Positions 15,338-23,881 of a DNA stretch of 64,000 nucleotides are shown here, one piece after another. Each line of letters begins with the position of its first letter. Within the stretch, counting starts at the first letter, position 1. Made by a program: the position numbers and the translations under genes. Origin of the DNA: Mesorhizobium sp. M2E.F.Ca.ET.219.01.1.1 (GTDB lineage: Bacteria > Pseudomonadota > Alphaproteobacteria > Rhizobiales > Rhizobiaceae); NCBI RefSeq assembly GCF_004016445.2, contig NZ_SADT02000001.1, positions 539,630-603,629 of the forward strand. Reading direction: 5' to 3'. The notes below the pieces were generated by a model that saw nothing but the letters and a program-made list of their open reading frames with translations, did no database searches and was not told where the DNA came from.

Positions 15338-16381
15338 ATGACAATGCCAATCGGAATGGGAAAACCGTTGCACCGACGGGTGGTGCCCGAGACGTACGCC
15401 CAACTTCTCTACGAGTACCTGGAGGCTCACGGACATACCCCCGAGTCAGTGCTTGGGGAGCCCTGGCCGGAGCATGATCCGACCGGCCTGGGTGGAGTGG
15501 ACGTGGATCGCTGGGAGCGGATGTTGGCGTGCGCCGAGCAGCACCTGGGCGACCCGCTACTGGGCCTGCATGTCGGCCAAACGATCACGGCCCGGCATCT
15601 TGGCATCCTTGGGCCGGTGCTGCTCGCCTGCGACAATCTCGGCGCTGCGCTTCAGCGGCTGGAACGCTATCAGCGGCTGATCTTCGATGTGGTTCCGATG
15701 TCCCAGCGGGCTGGCCCCGGTTGGGTTGACGTTGTTTGGGACATCAGCCGGTACCGTCCTGGGCGGTTGGTCACCGAGACGGGGTTCGCGGTTTTTACGC
15801 AGTTTTGCCGCAGCATAGTGCGCGGCGTCGCAAATCTGTCGGCGGTGGAGTTTGCGCACCTCGAGCCAACTGACATCCGACCCTACGAGGACTTTTTCGG
15901 GTGCCCTGTCAAATTCGAGCGACCTGAACCTGTCATTCGCGTCGGCCTCGACTTCCTAGCGTCGCCACTGAAGAGTCCCGACCCAGGCCTGATTCTGGTT
16001 CTCGAACAGCATGCAGACCGCCTGTTGTCACAGCTTCCGCAGGAGGCGGAAGTCATCGAACAGGTTCGCAAAGCGATCGCCCACCTGCTGCTCGAGGGAG
16101 AGCCGGATATCGAGAAGGTTAGCGTGAAGCTCTGTTGCTCCTCTCGAACCCTGCAGCGTCGCCTGAGGACCGCCGGCACCGGCTTTCGCGACGAGCTCAA
16201 TTTCGTGCGATATCAGCTTGCCACGTCATATCTGCGGGATCCCCGGCTGCAGATCGTCGATGTTGCTTTGCTCCTCGGATACTCCGAGCACAGCGCCTTC
16301 ACTCGTGCGTTCAGGGAGTGGGTAGGCAAAACGCCGCAGCAAGTGCGAGAGGAATCACCGCAACGTCGCAGCAAGTCATAG
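15338..16381 (+). CDS. AraC-family transcriptional regulator with N-terminal arabinose-binding-like domain
   Basis: A regulator of about 347 residues. The N-terminal 200 residues match the effector domain of the OruR/ArgR-like AraC branch (PETYAQLLYEYLEAHGH, GQTITARHLGILGPVLLACDN). The last 100 residues are the double helix-turn-helix: VKLCCSSRTLQRRLRTAGT and IVDVALLLGYSEHSAFTRAF. Start is uncertain: in-frame ATGs at 15320, 15338, 15344 and 15356 lack a strong ribosome site. Divergent from the hydrolase-SDR operon with a 22-bp-spaced direct repeat between them, so it is probably that operon's activator. Confidence 0.85.
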   Translation: MTMPIGMGKPLHRRVVPETYAQLLYEYLEAHGHTPESVLGEPWPEHDPTGLGGVDVDRWERMLACAEQHLGDPLLGLHVGQTITARHLGILGPVLLACDNLGAALQRLERYQRLIFDVVPMSQRAGPGWVDVVWDISRYRPGRLVTETGFAVFTQFCRSIVRGVANLSAVEFAHLEPTDIRPYEDFFGCPVKFERPEPVIRVGLDFLASPLKSPDPGLILVLEQHADRLLSQLPQEAEVIEQVRKAIAHLLLEGEPDIEKVSVKLCCSSRTLQRRLRTAGTGFRDELNFVRYQLATSYLRDPRLQIVDVALLLGYSEHSAFTRAFREWVGKTPQQVREESPQRRSKS

Positions 16382-16723
16382 TGTTCCGGGTTCCGGTGGT
16401 AACAGTTCGGTTGGAAAGACCCGATGACGCGTGAGCCCGGAATCCCTCCTCGCCGTGATAGGTTCCCATTCAGCAGGGACGGCCGCCAGATTCCGCTCGA
16501 CCAGATTGGCCATTCCGAGATCCGCCTGGAAGAGCCGATCCTGAAGGGTCGCGACCGGACGCCGGTTATCTTGGCCTCTCGCGAACAAATGTCTACAAGC
16601 ATCTCGGACTATGATCAGCGCCGCCGTCTGCTTAGGGGAGCGAGTGAGTTTGCTTGTACGACCGACATGGGGCGCATAGCGGTCGTGGTGTCGCCCGTAA
16701 ATCACCTTCGGGTTGCTACCGAG
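16382..16723. other. Gap between AraC gene and fliJ-like gene; right edge of the accessory patch
   Basis: No recognised gene. A minus-strand frame from a GTG at 16705 to 16376 (109 codons, overlapping the AraC 3' end) is open, but its product resembles nothing I know, has no clear ribosome site and no domain pattern, so I do not call it. No inverted repeats marking a mobile-element end were seen. The flagellar cluster resumes at 16724. Confidence 0.5.
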
Positions 16724-17107
16724 CTACTCCTCGGCGCGCTTCTGCATGATCAGGTCGAGCCGCTCGCGGTCGGAGCGCTCGCGTTCGTCGCGGCGGCGCA
16801 CGTCCTTATAGGCGCGCTCGACCATGTTGGTGCGCGCCGTCGCGGTGGCGATCAGCGCGGCTTCCTTACTTGCATCTTCCAGGTTCTGTTTCTGGCGGCC
16901 GAGCGCGTCGGTGATGCGCTTGTGGTAGAGCGCGGGAAAGAGGCCTGCCAGCGATTTGTCCGTGTCGAAATGCTCGATCAGTTCCCTGGCCTCCGCTTCC
17001 GCCTTGACGGCGGCGGCCAGGAAGCCGGCATGGCGGGTCTCGTGCAACGCCTTCAACTGCTCCTGCACCTTGACCAGTTTCTTCAGGCGGTCTTTTCGTG
17101 CCGTCAT
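16724..17107 (-). CDS. FliJ-like flagellar export protein
   Basis: A 127-residue, highly charged, wholly helical protein from ATG 17107 (MTARKDRLKKLVKVQEQLKA), predicted to be one long antiparallel coiled coil with very few aromatic residues. Size, heptad pattern and placement directly after fliR fit FliJ, the coiled-coil stalk of the FliI ATPase complex. FliJ sequences are poorly conserved, so this rests on form and context. The pairing with a FliH-like gene at 38,843 and fliI at 51,075 would complete the ATPase complex. The gene abuts the accessory patch at its 3' side. Confidence 0.6.
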   Translation of the reverse strand: MTARKDRLKKLVKVQEQLKALHETRHAGFLAAAVKAEAEARELIEHFDTDKSLAGLFPALYHKRITDALGRQKQNLEDASKEAALIATATARTNMVERAYKDVRRRDERERSDRERLDLIMQKRAEE

Positions 17108-17112
17108 GGCGC

Positions 17113-17865
17113 CTATCTCGCCAAGGTGAGGTCGACGAAGCCGTCGACGAAGAGCGACAGCAAGGTGCCGACGGCGAAGTAGAAGATGATCATGCCGCCG
17201 GCGATGACGAAGGGCAGCGAGATGAAATAGACCGGGATCTGCGGCGTCAGCTTGTTGACGAAGCCGATCGTCAGATTGACCAGGATGGCATAGGCGACGA
17301 ACGGGCTGCCAAGGCGAATGACCAGGAAGAAGGCGTCCGACACCGTGTCGGTGACGTCGACCAGCGCTGCCTGGGGATTGAAGAACACGTTGACCGGCGC
17401 GACCTGGTACGAGGCGACGAGCGCCTTGACGATCTCGTGGTCGAAGTCGAAGACGAAGAGCAGAAGCAGCGCCGAGAACGAGATGATGGCGGCAAGGGCC
17501 GCCTGCGGTTCCGGCTCCTCGATCGCCGGCCCGCCGGAGCCGCCATAGCCGATCAGCGTGGCGATGGCCGAGCCCATGAAGCGCAGCGCTTCCATGTAGA
17601 GCCTGGTCATGGCTCCGATCAGTCCGCCCACGAGAAGCTCGGAGACGATCATCGGCGCGAGCACCTGCGGGCGCGGATCGACGAAGGGGTAGATGCGGTC
17701 CCACAGGAAGGCGAGCAGGCCGCCGGTCGCGGCGACCGACACGAACAGGCGGACCTGCAGCGGCACGCGGGCGCTGGACAGGCCGGGCATCAGCATGAAG
17801 CAGGCGCCGATGCGGCAGATAGCGAGGAAGGCGGCGATGACGACGCCTTGCGAGAGCGCGTTCAC
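17113..17865 (-). CDS. fliR: Flagellar export gate protein FliR
   Basis: A 250-residue polytopic inner-membrane protein, component of the FliPQR export-gate complex at the centre of the MS ring. It has about six hydrophobic segments and the family features [40 protein letters not shown] and [15 protein letters not shown]. Length is normal. It overlaps flhA by 4 bp (ATGA), indicating coupling, and lies 5 bp upstream of the fliJ-like gene. Confidence 0.95.
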   Translation of the reverse strand: MNALSQGVVIAAFLAICRIGACFMLMPGLSSARVPLQVRLFVSVAATGGLLAFLWDRIYPFVDPRPQVLAPMIVSELLVGGLIGAMTRLYMEALRFMGSAIATLIGYGGSGGPAIEEPEPQAALAAIISFSALLLLFVFDFDHEIVKALVASYQVAPVNVFFNPQAALVDVTDTVSDAFFLVIRLGSPFVAYAILVNLTIGFVNKLTPQIPVYFISLPFVIAGGMIIFYFAVGTLLSLFVDGFVDLTLAR

Positions 17866-19949
17866 GAGATGGTTCCGAGCACCTTGATCTCGACGCCCTT
17901 GGCGATCTCGACATGGCTGAGCACGGGAAGCGTCGTGAACAGCCGCTCGATGATCATGCGCACATAGGGCCGCGCGTCGGGCGCGGTGACGAGAACGAAG
18001 CGCTCGCCGGCCTCGAGATGCTTGCGGATCGCCTTGGTGGCGTCCTGGCCGAATTCCTCGAGCTGGCGCGGATCGATGTCGAACTCGCGCACCTCGCCCT
18101 TGGCGTCGCGCTTGAGGCTCTGGTGGAAGGCGAGGTCCCAGCGGTTGCCGAGGCGCAGCACCTTGAGCGTGCCGCCTTCCGACAGATCGCCGCAGATCTG
18201 CTGCGCCATGCGGATGCGCACATGCTCGACGATCTGCTCGGTGCGGCGCACATGCGGCGCGATCTCGGCGATGGCCTCGATGATCAGATGCAAATTGCGG
18301 ATCGAGACACGCTCGGCGAGCAGCAGCTTCAGCACCGCCTGCAGGCCCGGATAGGAGATATGCGACGTGCAGATCTCGTCGGCGAGCTTGCGGTATTCCG
18401 GGTCGAGCCGCTCCAGCAGCGCCTTCATGTCCTTGTAGGAGAGAAGCTGCGGCAGGTTGTTGCGGATCACCTCGGACAGGTGGGTGAGCAGCACCGACAT
18501 ATTGTCGGCGAAGGTGAAGTTCTCGCGCCTCAGATCCTCGGCGAAGGTTTCCAGCACCGAATAGGCGCGCATGCCGAAGGCCGGCTCGCGGATCTCCTCG
18601 CCGGGGATGTCCGGCACGCCGCGCGTGCCGAGCAGCACCATGATCTCGCCGACGCGCATCTGGTATTCGGCGACGACCGTGCCGTGCACCTTGATCTGGT
18701 AGCTCTTCGGTGGAATGGCGAAGTCGTCGGCGACGCGCACTTCCGGCACGACGAAGCCGTATTGCTGGGCGAATTTCTTGCGCATCTTCGACATGCGGAA
18801 GACCAGTTCCTGATGCGCCACCATCAGCCGGGTCGACAGCTGCTTGCCGATCAGAAGCTCGATCTCGGCGGTGACCAGCGAGGCCTTGACCGAGTTCTTC
18901 TCTTCCTCGACCTTGTTCGCCTTCTCCTGCGTCTTCAGGGCTTCGGCGGCGGCAAGCGCGCGGTGCTGGCGCAGCGGGATGATGTAGCCTAGGCCGGCCA
19001 TGCCGCCGGCGAGCGCGAAGAAGGGGAACAGCGGCAGGCCGGGCATCAGGCCGAGGATGACCAGCAGCGAGGCTGCGACATAGAGCGCGCGCGGATGCGC
19101 GCCGAGCTGGCCGAACACCGCCTGGTTGGCCGAGCCGCGCGTGCCGCCCTTGGAGACAAGCATGCCGGCGGCGAGCGAGACGATGAGCGCGGGGATCTGG
19201 GTGACGAGGCCGTCGCCGACCGATAGCTTGATGAAGACGTCGGCCGCCTGGCCGAGGCCCATGCCGTGGCGCAGATAGCCGATGGCGATGCCGCCGACGA
19301 TGTTGATGGCGGTGATGATCAGGCCGGCGATGGCGTCGCCGCGCACGAATTTCGAGGCGCCGTCCATCGAGCCGAAGAAGGAAGATTCCTCCTCCAGCTC
19401 GCGGCGGCGCAGCTGCGCCGTCTTGTCGTCGATCATGCCGGCGGAAAGGTCGGCGTCGATCGACATCTGCTTGCCGGGGATGGCGTCGAGGGTGAAGCGC
19501 GCGCCGACCTCGGCGATACGGGTGGCGCCCTTGGTGATGACGATGAAGTTCACCACGATCAGGATCATGAAGACGATGAGGCCGATGACGAAGTCGCTCG
19601 ACATCACCAGCTTCGAGAAGCCGGAGATGACATAGCCGGCTGCATGCGTGCCCTCATTGCCGTGCGACAGGATCATGCGCGTGGTGGCGATGTTGAGCGA
19701 CAGCCTAAGCATCGTGGCGATAAGCAGCACGGTCGGGAAGGACGAGAAATCGAGCGGCCGCTGGATCCACAGCGCCACCATCAGGATCAGCACCGAGAGC
19801 GCGATCGAGAAGGCAAGGCCGATATCGATGAGGAAGGCGGGGATCGGCAGGAACAGCACCGCCAGGATGACGACGATGCCGAGCGCGAAGAAGACGTCGC
19901 GGCCGTTCTTCGCCGCCAGGCCGGACGGGAGTGTTTCGCTGATCGCCAT
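17862..19949 (-). CDS. flhA: Flagellar export protein FlhA
   Basis: A 695-residue major component of the flagellar type III export apparatus. Its N-terminal half has about eight membrane segments; the conserved FHIPEP-type loop appears as [20 protein letters not shown], with [11 protein letters not shown] following. The C-terminal half (from about residue 340) is the cytosolic platform that docks chaperone-substrate complexes. Length is normal. First gene of the flhA-fliR-fliJ-like unit, with a flagellar promoter box 48 bp upstream of the start. In related rhizobia fliQ normally lies next to flhA; here 7.7 kb of other genes intervene. Confidence 0.97.
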   Translation of the reverse strand: MAISETLPSGLAAKNGRDVFFALGIVVILAVLFLPIPAFLIDIGLAFSIALSVLILMVALWIQRPLDFSSFPTVLLIATMLRLSLNIATTRMILSHGNEGTHAAGYVISGFSKLVMSSDFVIGLIVFMILIVVNFIVITKGATRIAEVGARFTLDAIPGKQMSIDADLSAGMIDDKTAQLRRRELEEESSFFGSMDGASKFVRGDAIAGLIITAINIVGGIAIGYLRHGMGLGQAADVFIKLSVGDGLVTQIPALIVSLAAGMLVSKGGTRGSANQAVFGQLGAHPRALYVAASLLVILGLMPGLPLFPFFALAGGMAGLGYIIPLRQHRALAAAEALKTQEKANKVEEEKNSVKASLVTAEIELLIGKQLSTRLMVAHQELVFRMSKMRKKFAQQYGFVVPEVRVADDFAIPPKSYQIKVHGTVVAEYQMRVGEIMVLLGTRGVPDIPGEEIREPAFGMRAYSVLETFAEDLRRENFTFADNMSVLLTHLSEVIRNNLPQLLSYKDMKALLERLDPEYRKLADEICTSHISYPGLQAVLKLLLAERVSIRNLHLIIEAIAEIAPHVRRTEQIVEHVRIRMAQQICGDLSEGGTLKVLRLGNRWDLAFHQSLKRDAKGEVREFDIDPRQLEEFGQDATKAIRKHLEAGERFVLVTAPDARPYVRMIIERLFTTLPVLSHVEIAKGVEIKVLGTIS

Positions 19950-19993
19950 GTCGTCCCCAAATCAAGAACCGCCACGCACAAGGCAGGCCCTCG

Positions 19994-20017
19994 ACCGTAA
20001 CCCTCCAAGCTTGCGCG
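19994..20017 (-). promoter_or_regulatory. Flagellar promoter box upstream of flhA
   Basis: Minus strand: CTTCGCGCAAG (box CGCGCAAG, 20010-20017), 10 bp, then the -10-like TACGGT (19994-19999), 45 bp before the flhA ATG. No convincing second half-site 11 bp upstream. Confidence 0.6.
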
Positions 20018-20070
20018 AAGGTGGGAGAGTGGCTACGGGACCTTGCCTCGGTCTTGCGAAAGGATGGCAA

Positions 20071-20370
20071 ATGCTTCTGATCACCGGCACGATCCGGCTA
20101 TCAGCCGACAGGCTCGAACGGGCAAGGCCGGCGATGCAACGCATGATCCTGGCAAGCCGCGCCGAGCCGGGCTGCCTTCACTATTCCTACGCGCAGGATG
20201 TGCTGGACGCCGGGCTCATCCATGTTTCGGAAGCCTGGAGCGACCGCGCCGCGCTCGAAGCGCATTTCAAATCGGCGCATATCGCCGAATGGCGCGCGAG
20301 CTGGGCGGAACTCGGCATCGGCGATCGCAGGCTCATGCTTTACGAAACGGCCGGCGGCGCGCCGACCTGA
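20071..20370 (+). CDS. Antibiotic-biosynthesis-monooxygenase (ABM) domain protein, YgiN-like
   Basis: A 99-residue single-domain protein of the dimeric alpha+beta barrel ABM family, which includes quinol monooxygenase YgiN. Typical features are the opening LLITGTIRLSAD, SRAEPGCLHYSYAQDV and VSEAWSDRAALEAHFKSAH. The ATG at 20071 has AAAGGA upstream. It is divergent from flhA, whose promoter lies in the same 120-bp gap. Family clear; reaction not determinable. It opens the non-flagellar block between flhA and fliQ. Confidence 0.85.
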   Translation: MLLITGTIRLSADRLERARPAMQRMILASRAEPGCLHYSYAQDVLDAGLIHVSEAWSDRAALEAHFKSAHIAEWRASWAELGIGDRRLMLYETAGGAPT

Positions 20371-20507
20371 ACGTCCGAGGCATTAAGACTAATTCACGCA
20401 ACGCCAAATTGGCGCCATAAGCGGTCGGCATTGCGGTTGCCACGCATAGCCGCCGCGCGTATCAGGCACGACAGTTCTTTTCTTCCGCATACCGGCGAGC
20501 CGTTCCG

Positions 20508-22289
20508 TTGCCTGCCAGAAACGACCCACAAGTCTACGCCCGCCGGCTTCGCGCGGTGCTGATCAGCTCGATCCCCGTGCTCGAGGCACGCGGCATCGTG
20601 ATCGTGCTGATGGCCGGCATGGTCGGCGTCATCGCGGGCGCGCTGGTCACCGGCATGAGCGCGCTGGTGCAAGGCATGCATTATGTGCTGTTCGATGTGC
20701 AGCCGGGCGGCCGGCTGTCGGCGATGTTCTCGCTCGCCGATCCGGTGCAGGCAATGTTCCCAGCCATCGGCGGTCTTTTGCTCGGCCTTTCTGTGATCTG
20801 GCTCAGACGGTACAAATTCCGCACGCCTGTCGACCCGATCGAGGCCAACGCGCTCTATGGCGGGCGCATGTCGCTGACTGACACCTTCATCATCGTGGCG
20901 CAGACGATGATTTCCTCGGGCTTCGGCGCCTCGGTCGGATTGGAAGCCGGCTACACGCAGATCGGCTCCGGCATCGCTTCCCGGCTGGCGCGAGCCTTCC
21001 GGCTGCGCCGCAACGACGTGCGCATCCTGGTCGGCTGTGGCGCGGCCGGCGCGATCGCGGCCGCTTTCGACGCGCCGCTGACCGGCGCCTTCTACGGGTT
21101 CGAGCTGATCATCGGCATCTACTCCGTCGCCAATGTGGCGCCGGTGATGGCGGCGGCGATCTCAGCCTCGCTGACGGCGGAAATGTTCGGCGGCGTGCCG
21201 TTTCCGCTGGAATTGTCGGGTCTGCCGAATTTGACCGCCGGCGAGTATGTGCCGTTCCTCCTGCTGGGCCTGCTCGGCGGCGCGGCCTCGATCGCGATCA
21301 TGCATCTGGTGAGCATCGTCGAGAGCATCTTCGTGCGGCTGTCGATCGACGCCTCGGTCAGGCCCTTCATCGGCGGCATCTTCGTCGGTCTGCTCGGGCT
21401 GGTCACGCCGCAGGTGCTTTCCAGCGGGCATGGCGCGCTGCACCGCGAGTTCGCCATGAATTACGCGCTTCCGGTGGTGGCGAGCGTCTTCGTGATGAAG
21501 CTGGCAGCTTCGGCCATCTCGCTCGGCTCCGGCTTTCGTGGCGGCCTGTTCTTCGCTTCATTGTTCCTGGGCGCTTTGCTCGGCAAGGTCTTTGCCGGCG
21601 TCATGGCGATGACCGCGCCGTCGGCCGGCATCGACCCGGCGGTCGCCGCCGTCGTCGGCATGACCTCGCTTGCGGTCGGCGTCGTCGGCGGTCCGCTGAC
21701 CATGACGTTCCTGGCGTTGGAATCGACCCGTGACCTGACGCTCACCGGCGTGGTGCTGGCGGCCTCGATCATGTCGGCGATCCTGGTGCGCGAAACCTTC
21801 GGCTACTCCTTCTCGACCTGGCGCTTCCATCTGCGCGGCGAGACGATCCGCAGCGCGCATGACGTCGGCTGGATGCGCAGCCTCACCGTCGGCTCGATGA
21901 TGCGCAAGGACGTCCGCACCATTCCCGCCTCGACCACGCTCGCCGAATTCCGCAAGGAGGTCCCGCTCGGCTCGGCGCAGCGCGTCATCGCCGTCGAGCA
22001 GGCCGACCAATATGTCGGCATGCTGCTGGTGCCGGAACTGCACAGCGACCGCTCTGACGACGAGACGCCGGTGAGCGCGCTGGCCCAGTTCAAGGATGCG
22101 GTGCTGGTGCCTTCGATGAACGTCCAGACCGCGGCCGAGACCTTCCAGCGCACCGGGGCCGAAGAACTGGCGGTGGTCGAGGATTTCGACGAGCGCATCG
22201 TTCTCGGCCTGCTGACCGAAAGCCATCTGATGCGCCGCTACGCCGAGGAGCTCGACAAGGCGCGGCGCGACCTGTCAGGCGAAGGTTGA
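20508..22289 (+). CDS. ClC-family chloride channel/transporter with C-terminal CBS pair
   Basis: A 593-residue ClC protein, about ten or more membrane helices followed by a cytosolic CBS-domain pair (from about residue 455: GSMMRKDVRTIPASTTLAEF). Core helices are recognisable (CGAAGAIAAAFDAPLTGAFYG, GGPLTMTFLALESTRDL). The canonical anion-site motifs are altered: the GKEGP position reads GLEAGYTQ and the GxFxP position reads GFRGGLFF. This is seen in a rhizobial subgroup and leaves channel versus antiporter mode open. Start appears to be TTG at 20508. Stands alone as a plus-strand gene. Confidence 0.88.
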   Translation: MPARNDPQVYARRLRAVLISSIPVLEARGIVIVLMAGMVGVIAGALVTGMSALVQGMHYVLFDVQPGGRLSAMFSLADPVQAMFPAIGGLLLGLSVIWLRRYKFRTPVDPIEANALYGGRMSLTDTFIIVAQTMISSGFGASVGLEAGYTQIGSGIASRLARAFRLRRNDVRILVGCGAAGAIAAAFDAPLTGAFYGFELIIGIYSVANVAPVMAAAISASLTAEMFGGVPFPLELSGLPNLTAGEYVPFLLLGLLGGAASIAIMHLVSIVESIFVRLSIDASVRPFIGGIFVGLLGLVTPQVLSSGHGALHREFAMNYALPVVASVFVMKLAASAISLGSGFRGGLFFASLFLGALLGKVFAGVMAMTAPSAGIDPAVAAVVGMTSLAVGVVGGPLTMTFLALESTRDLTLTGVVLAASIMSAILVRETFGYSFSTWRFHLRGETIRSAHDVGWMRSLTVGSMMRKDVRTIPASTTLAEFRKEVPLGSAQRVIAVEQADQYVGMLLVPELHSDRSDDETPVSALAQFKDAVLVPSMNVQTAAETFQRTGAEELAVVEDFDERIVLGLLTESHLMRRYAEELDKARRDLSGEG

Positions 22290-22313
22290 CCACTATCGAC
22301 AGCCCAGCCAATA

Positions 22314-22457
22314 AGAGACCGTTGGAAAATCCACTCCGGCGGCCATCTGGTGGCGTTTTCTGCGCTTCCGGTGCTCACGGACCTGAATGTCCGCTCCGCT
22401 CCGGTTCTCGAAACCGCCATCATATGACTCGCCGGAGCGAATTTCGAAACGGTCTCT
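22314..22457. repeat. 144-bp near-perfect palindrome (long hairpin element)
   Basis: The two ends, starting AGAGACCGTT and read inward from each side, remain complementary almost to the centre: CTCCGGCG at +21 to +28, then CAT.TG.TGGCG.TTTC and CCGG.GC, closing on the loop ACGGAC-ctgaat-GTCCG. The whole element can fold into one long hairpin. It lies in the gap between the ClC and flavoprotein genes. The form suggests a miniature inverted-repeat element or a REP-like unit that is transcribed as a hairpin; no transposase or target duplication is visible. Confidence 0.75.
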
Positions 22458-22483
22458 AAGACGATCACCCCTGGAAGCCACCC

Positions 22484-23869
22484 ATGCAAGTCAAGCGCAA
22501 CGGCGATATCTCGTTCTGGTATGCGGATCTGGGCGCCATCCCCGCGCCGCGTCCGCCTTTGCCGGGCGACATCGAGGCGGATGTCGCGATCGTCGGCGCC
22601 GGCTATACGGGGCTGTGGACGGCCTATTATCTGAAGAAGGTCAGGCCCTCGCTGCGCATCGTGCTCATCGAACGCGAGTTCGCCGGCTTCGGCGCCTCAG
22701 GGCGCAATGGCGGCTGGCTGTCGGGCGGCTTCGGCTGGTCACGCGAGAAATATCTGAAGAATTCGACACGGCAAGGCGTCACCGCCATGCAGAAGGCGAT
22801 GGCCGGCTGTGTCGACGAGGTGATCCGGGTGGCGACGGAAGAGGGCATCGATGCCGACATCCGCCGCGTCGATAATCTGACGGTCGCCACCAATCCGGCG
22901 CAGTTGGAGCGGGTGCGCGAGGAATGGGAGACGACCCGCTCCTGGGATGCCGATCCCGAACGGATCGAGCTGCTTGACGCCGAGGCGACGCGGGCGCGCA
23001 TCAAGATCAAAAATGTCATGGGCGGCTTCGTCATCCACGGCCAGGCGCGCGTGCAGCCGGCAAAGCTGGTGCGCGGGCTGGCGGCGGCGGTCGAGCGCCT
23101 CGGCGTTTCCATCTACGAGAAGACGACGGTGACTGCGATCGCCAAGAGCGTCGTGGCAACGGATCGCGGTACGGTGCGGGCCGAAACCATCATCCGCGCG
23201 ACGGAAGGGTTCACTGCCGGCATCCCGGGCGAGGAGCGCACCTGGCTGGCGCTCAACAGCGCGCAGATCGTCACCGAGCCGCTTTCGGAAGAGCTCTGGC
23301 GCCAGATCGGGTGGGAGGGCCATGAGCTTCTCGGCAATGCCGCGCATGCCTATTGCTATGCGCAGCGCACACGGGAAGGACGCGTCACCATGGGCGGGCG
23401 CGGCGTGCCCTATCGCTATGGCTCGCGCACCGACGTCAACGGGCAGACGCAGCAGGCAACGATCGACCAGCTGCACACGATCCTGACGACGCTCCTGCCG
23501 CAGACAGCCGCATGCCGCATCGACCACGCCTGGTGCGGCGTGCTCGGCGTGCCACGCGACTGGTGCACGACGGTGGGCCTCGATCCCGCGACACGCATAG
23601 GCTGGGCCGGCGGCTATGTCGGGCTCGGCGTGTCGAGTTCAAACCTTTCCGGGCGCACGCTGACCGATCTCGTGCTCGGCCAGGATACGGAGTTGACGCG
23701 GCTGCCCTGGGTTAACCGCAAGGTGCGGCCCTGGGAGCCGGAGCCGTTCCGCTGGCTGGGCGTCCATTCGATGTATCAGCTCTACCGCGTCGCCGACGAG
23801 CGCGAGGCGGCTGGGCTCGGCCACACTTCAAGGCTGGCCGCCCTTGCCGACAGCATCACAGGCCACTGA
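22484..23869 (+). CDS. FAD-dependent amine/amino-acid oxidase (DAO family, PuuB-like)
   Basis: A 461-residue flavoprotein of the D-amino-acid-oxidase fold. The dinucleotide-binding GAGYTGLWTAYYL lies at residues 38-50, followed by IERE at the end of the second strand and GASGRNGGW, the flavin-contact motif shared with gamma-glutamylputrescine oxidase PuuB and related amine oxidases. C-terminal WAGGYVGLGVSSSNLSGRTL closes the FAD site. Polyamine-related substrate is plausible, but neighbouring Puu genes are absent. It is preceded by a 144-bp palindromic element and converges on the MFS gene with a 12-bp gap. Confidence 0.82.
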   Translation: MQVKRNGDISFWYADLGAIPAPRPPLPGDIEADVAIVGAGYTGLWTAYYLKKVRPSLRIVLIEREFAGFGASGRNGGWLSGGFGWSREKYLKNSTRQGVTAMQKAMAGCVDEVIRVATEEGIDADIRRVDNLTVATNPAQLERVREEWETTRSWDADPERIELLDAEATRARIKIKNVMGGFVIHGQARVQPAKLVRGLAAAVERLGVSIYEKTTVTAIAKSVVATDRGTVRAETIIRATEGFTAGIPGEERTWLALNSAQIVTEPLSEELWRQIGWEGHELLGNAAHAYCYAQRTREGRVTMGGRGVPYRYGSRTDVNGQTQQATIDQLHTILTTLLPQTAACRIDHAWCGVLGVPRDWCTTVGLDPATRIGWAGGYVGLGVSSSNLSGRTLTDLVLGQDTELTRLPWVNRKVRPWEPEPFRWLGVHSMYQLYRVADEREAAGLGHTSRLAALADSITGH

Positions 23870-23881
23870 TCGGCCGGAAGA

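Noticed and set aside
16376..16705. 109-codon minus-strand frame after the AraC gene
   Set aside because: No recognisable domain or ribosome site and it overlaps the AraC 3' end; noted only as an open frame.
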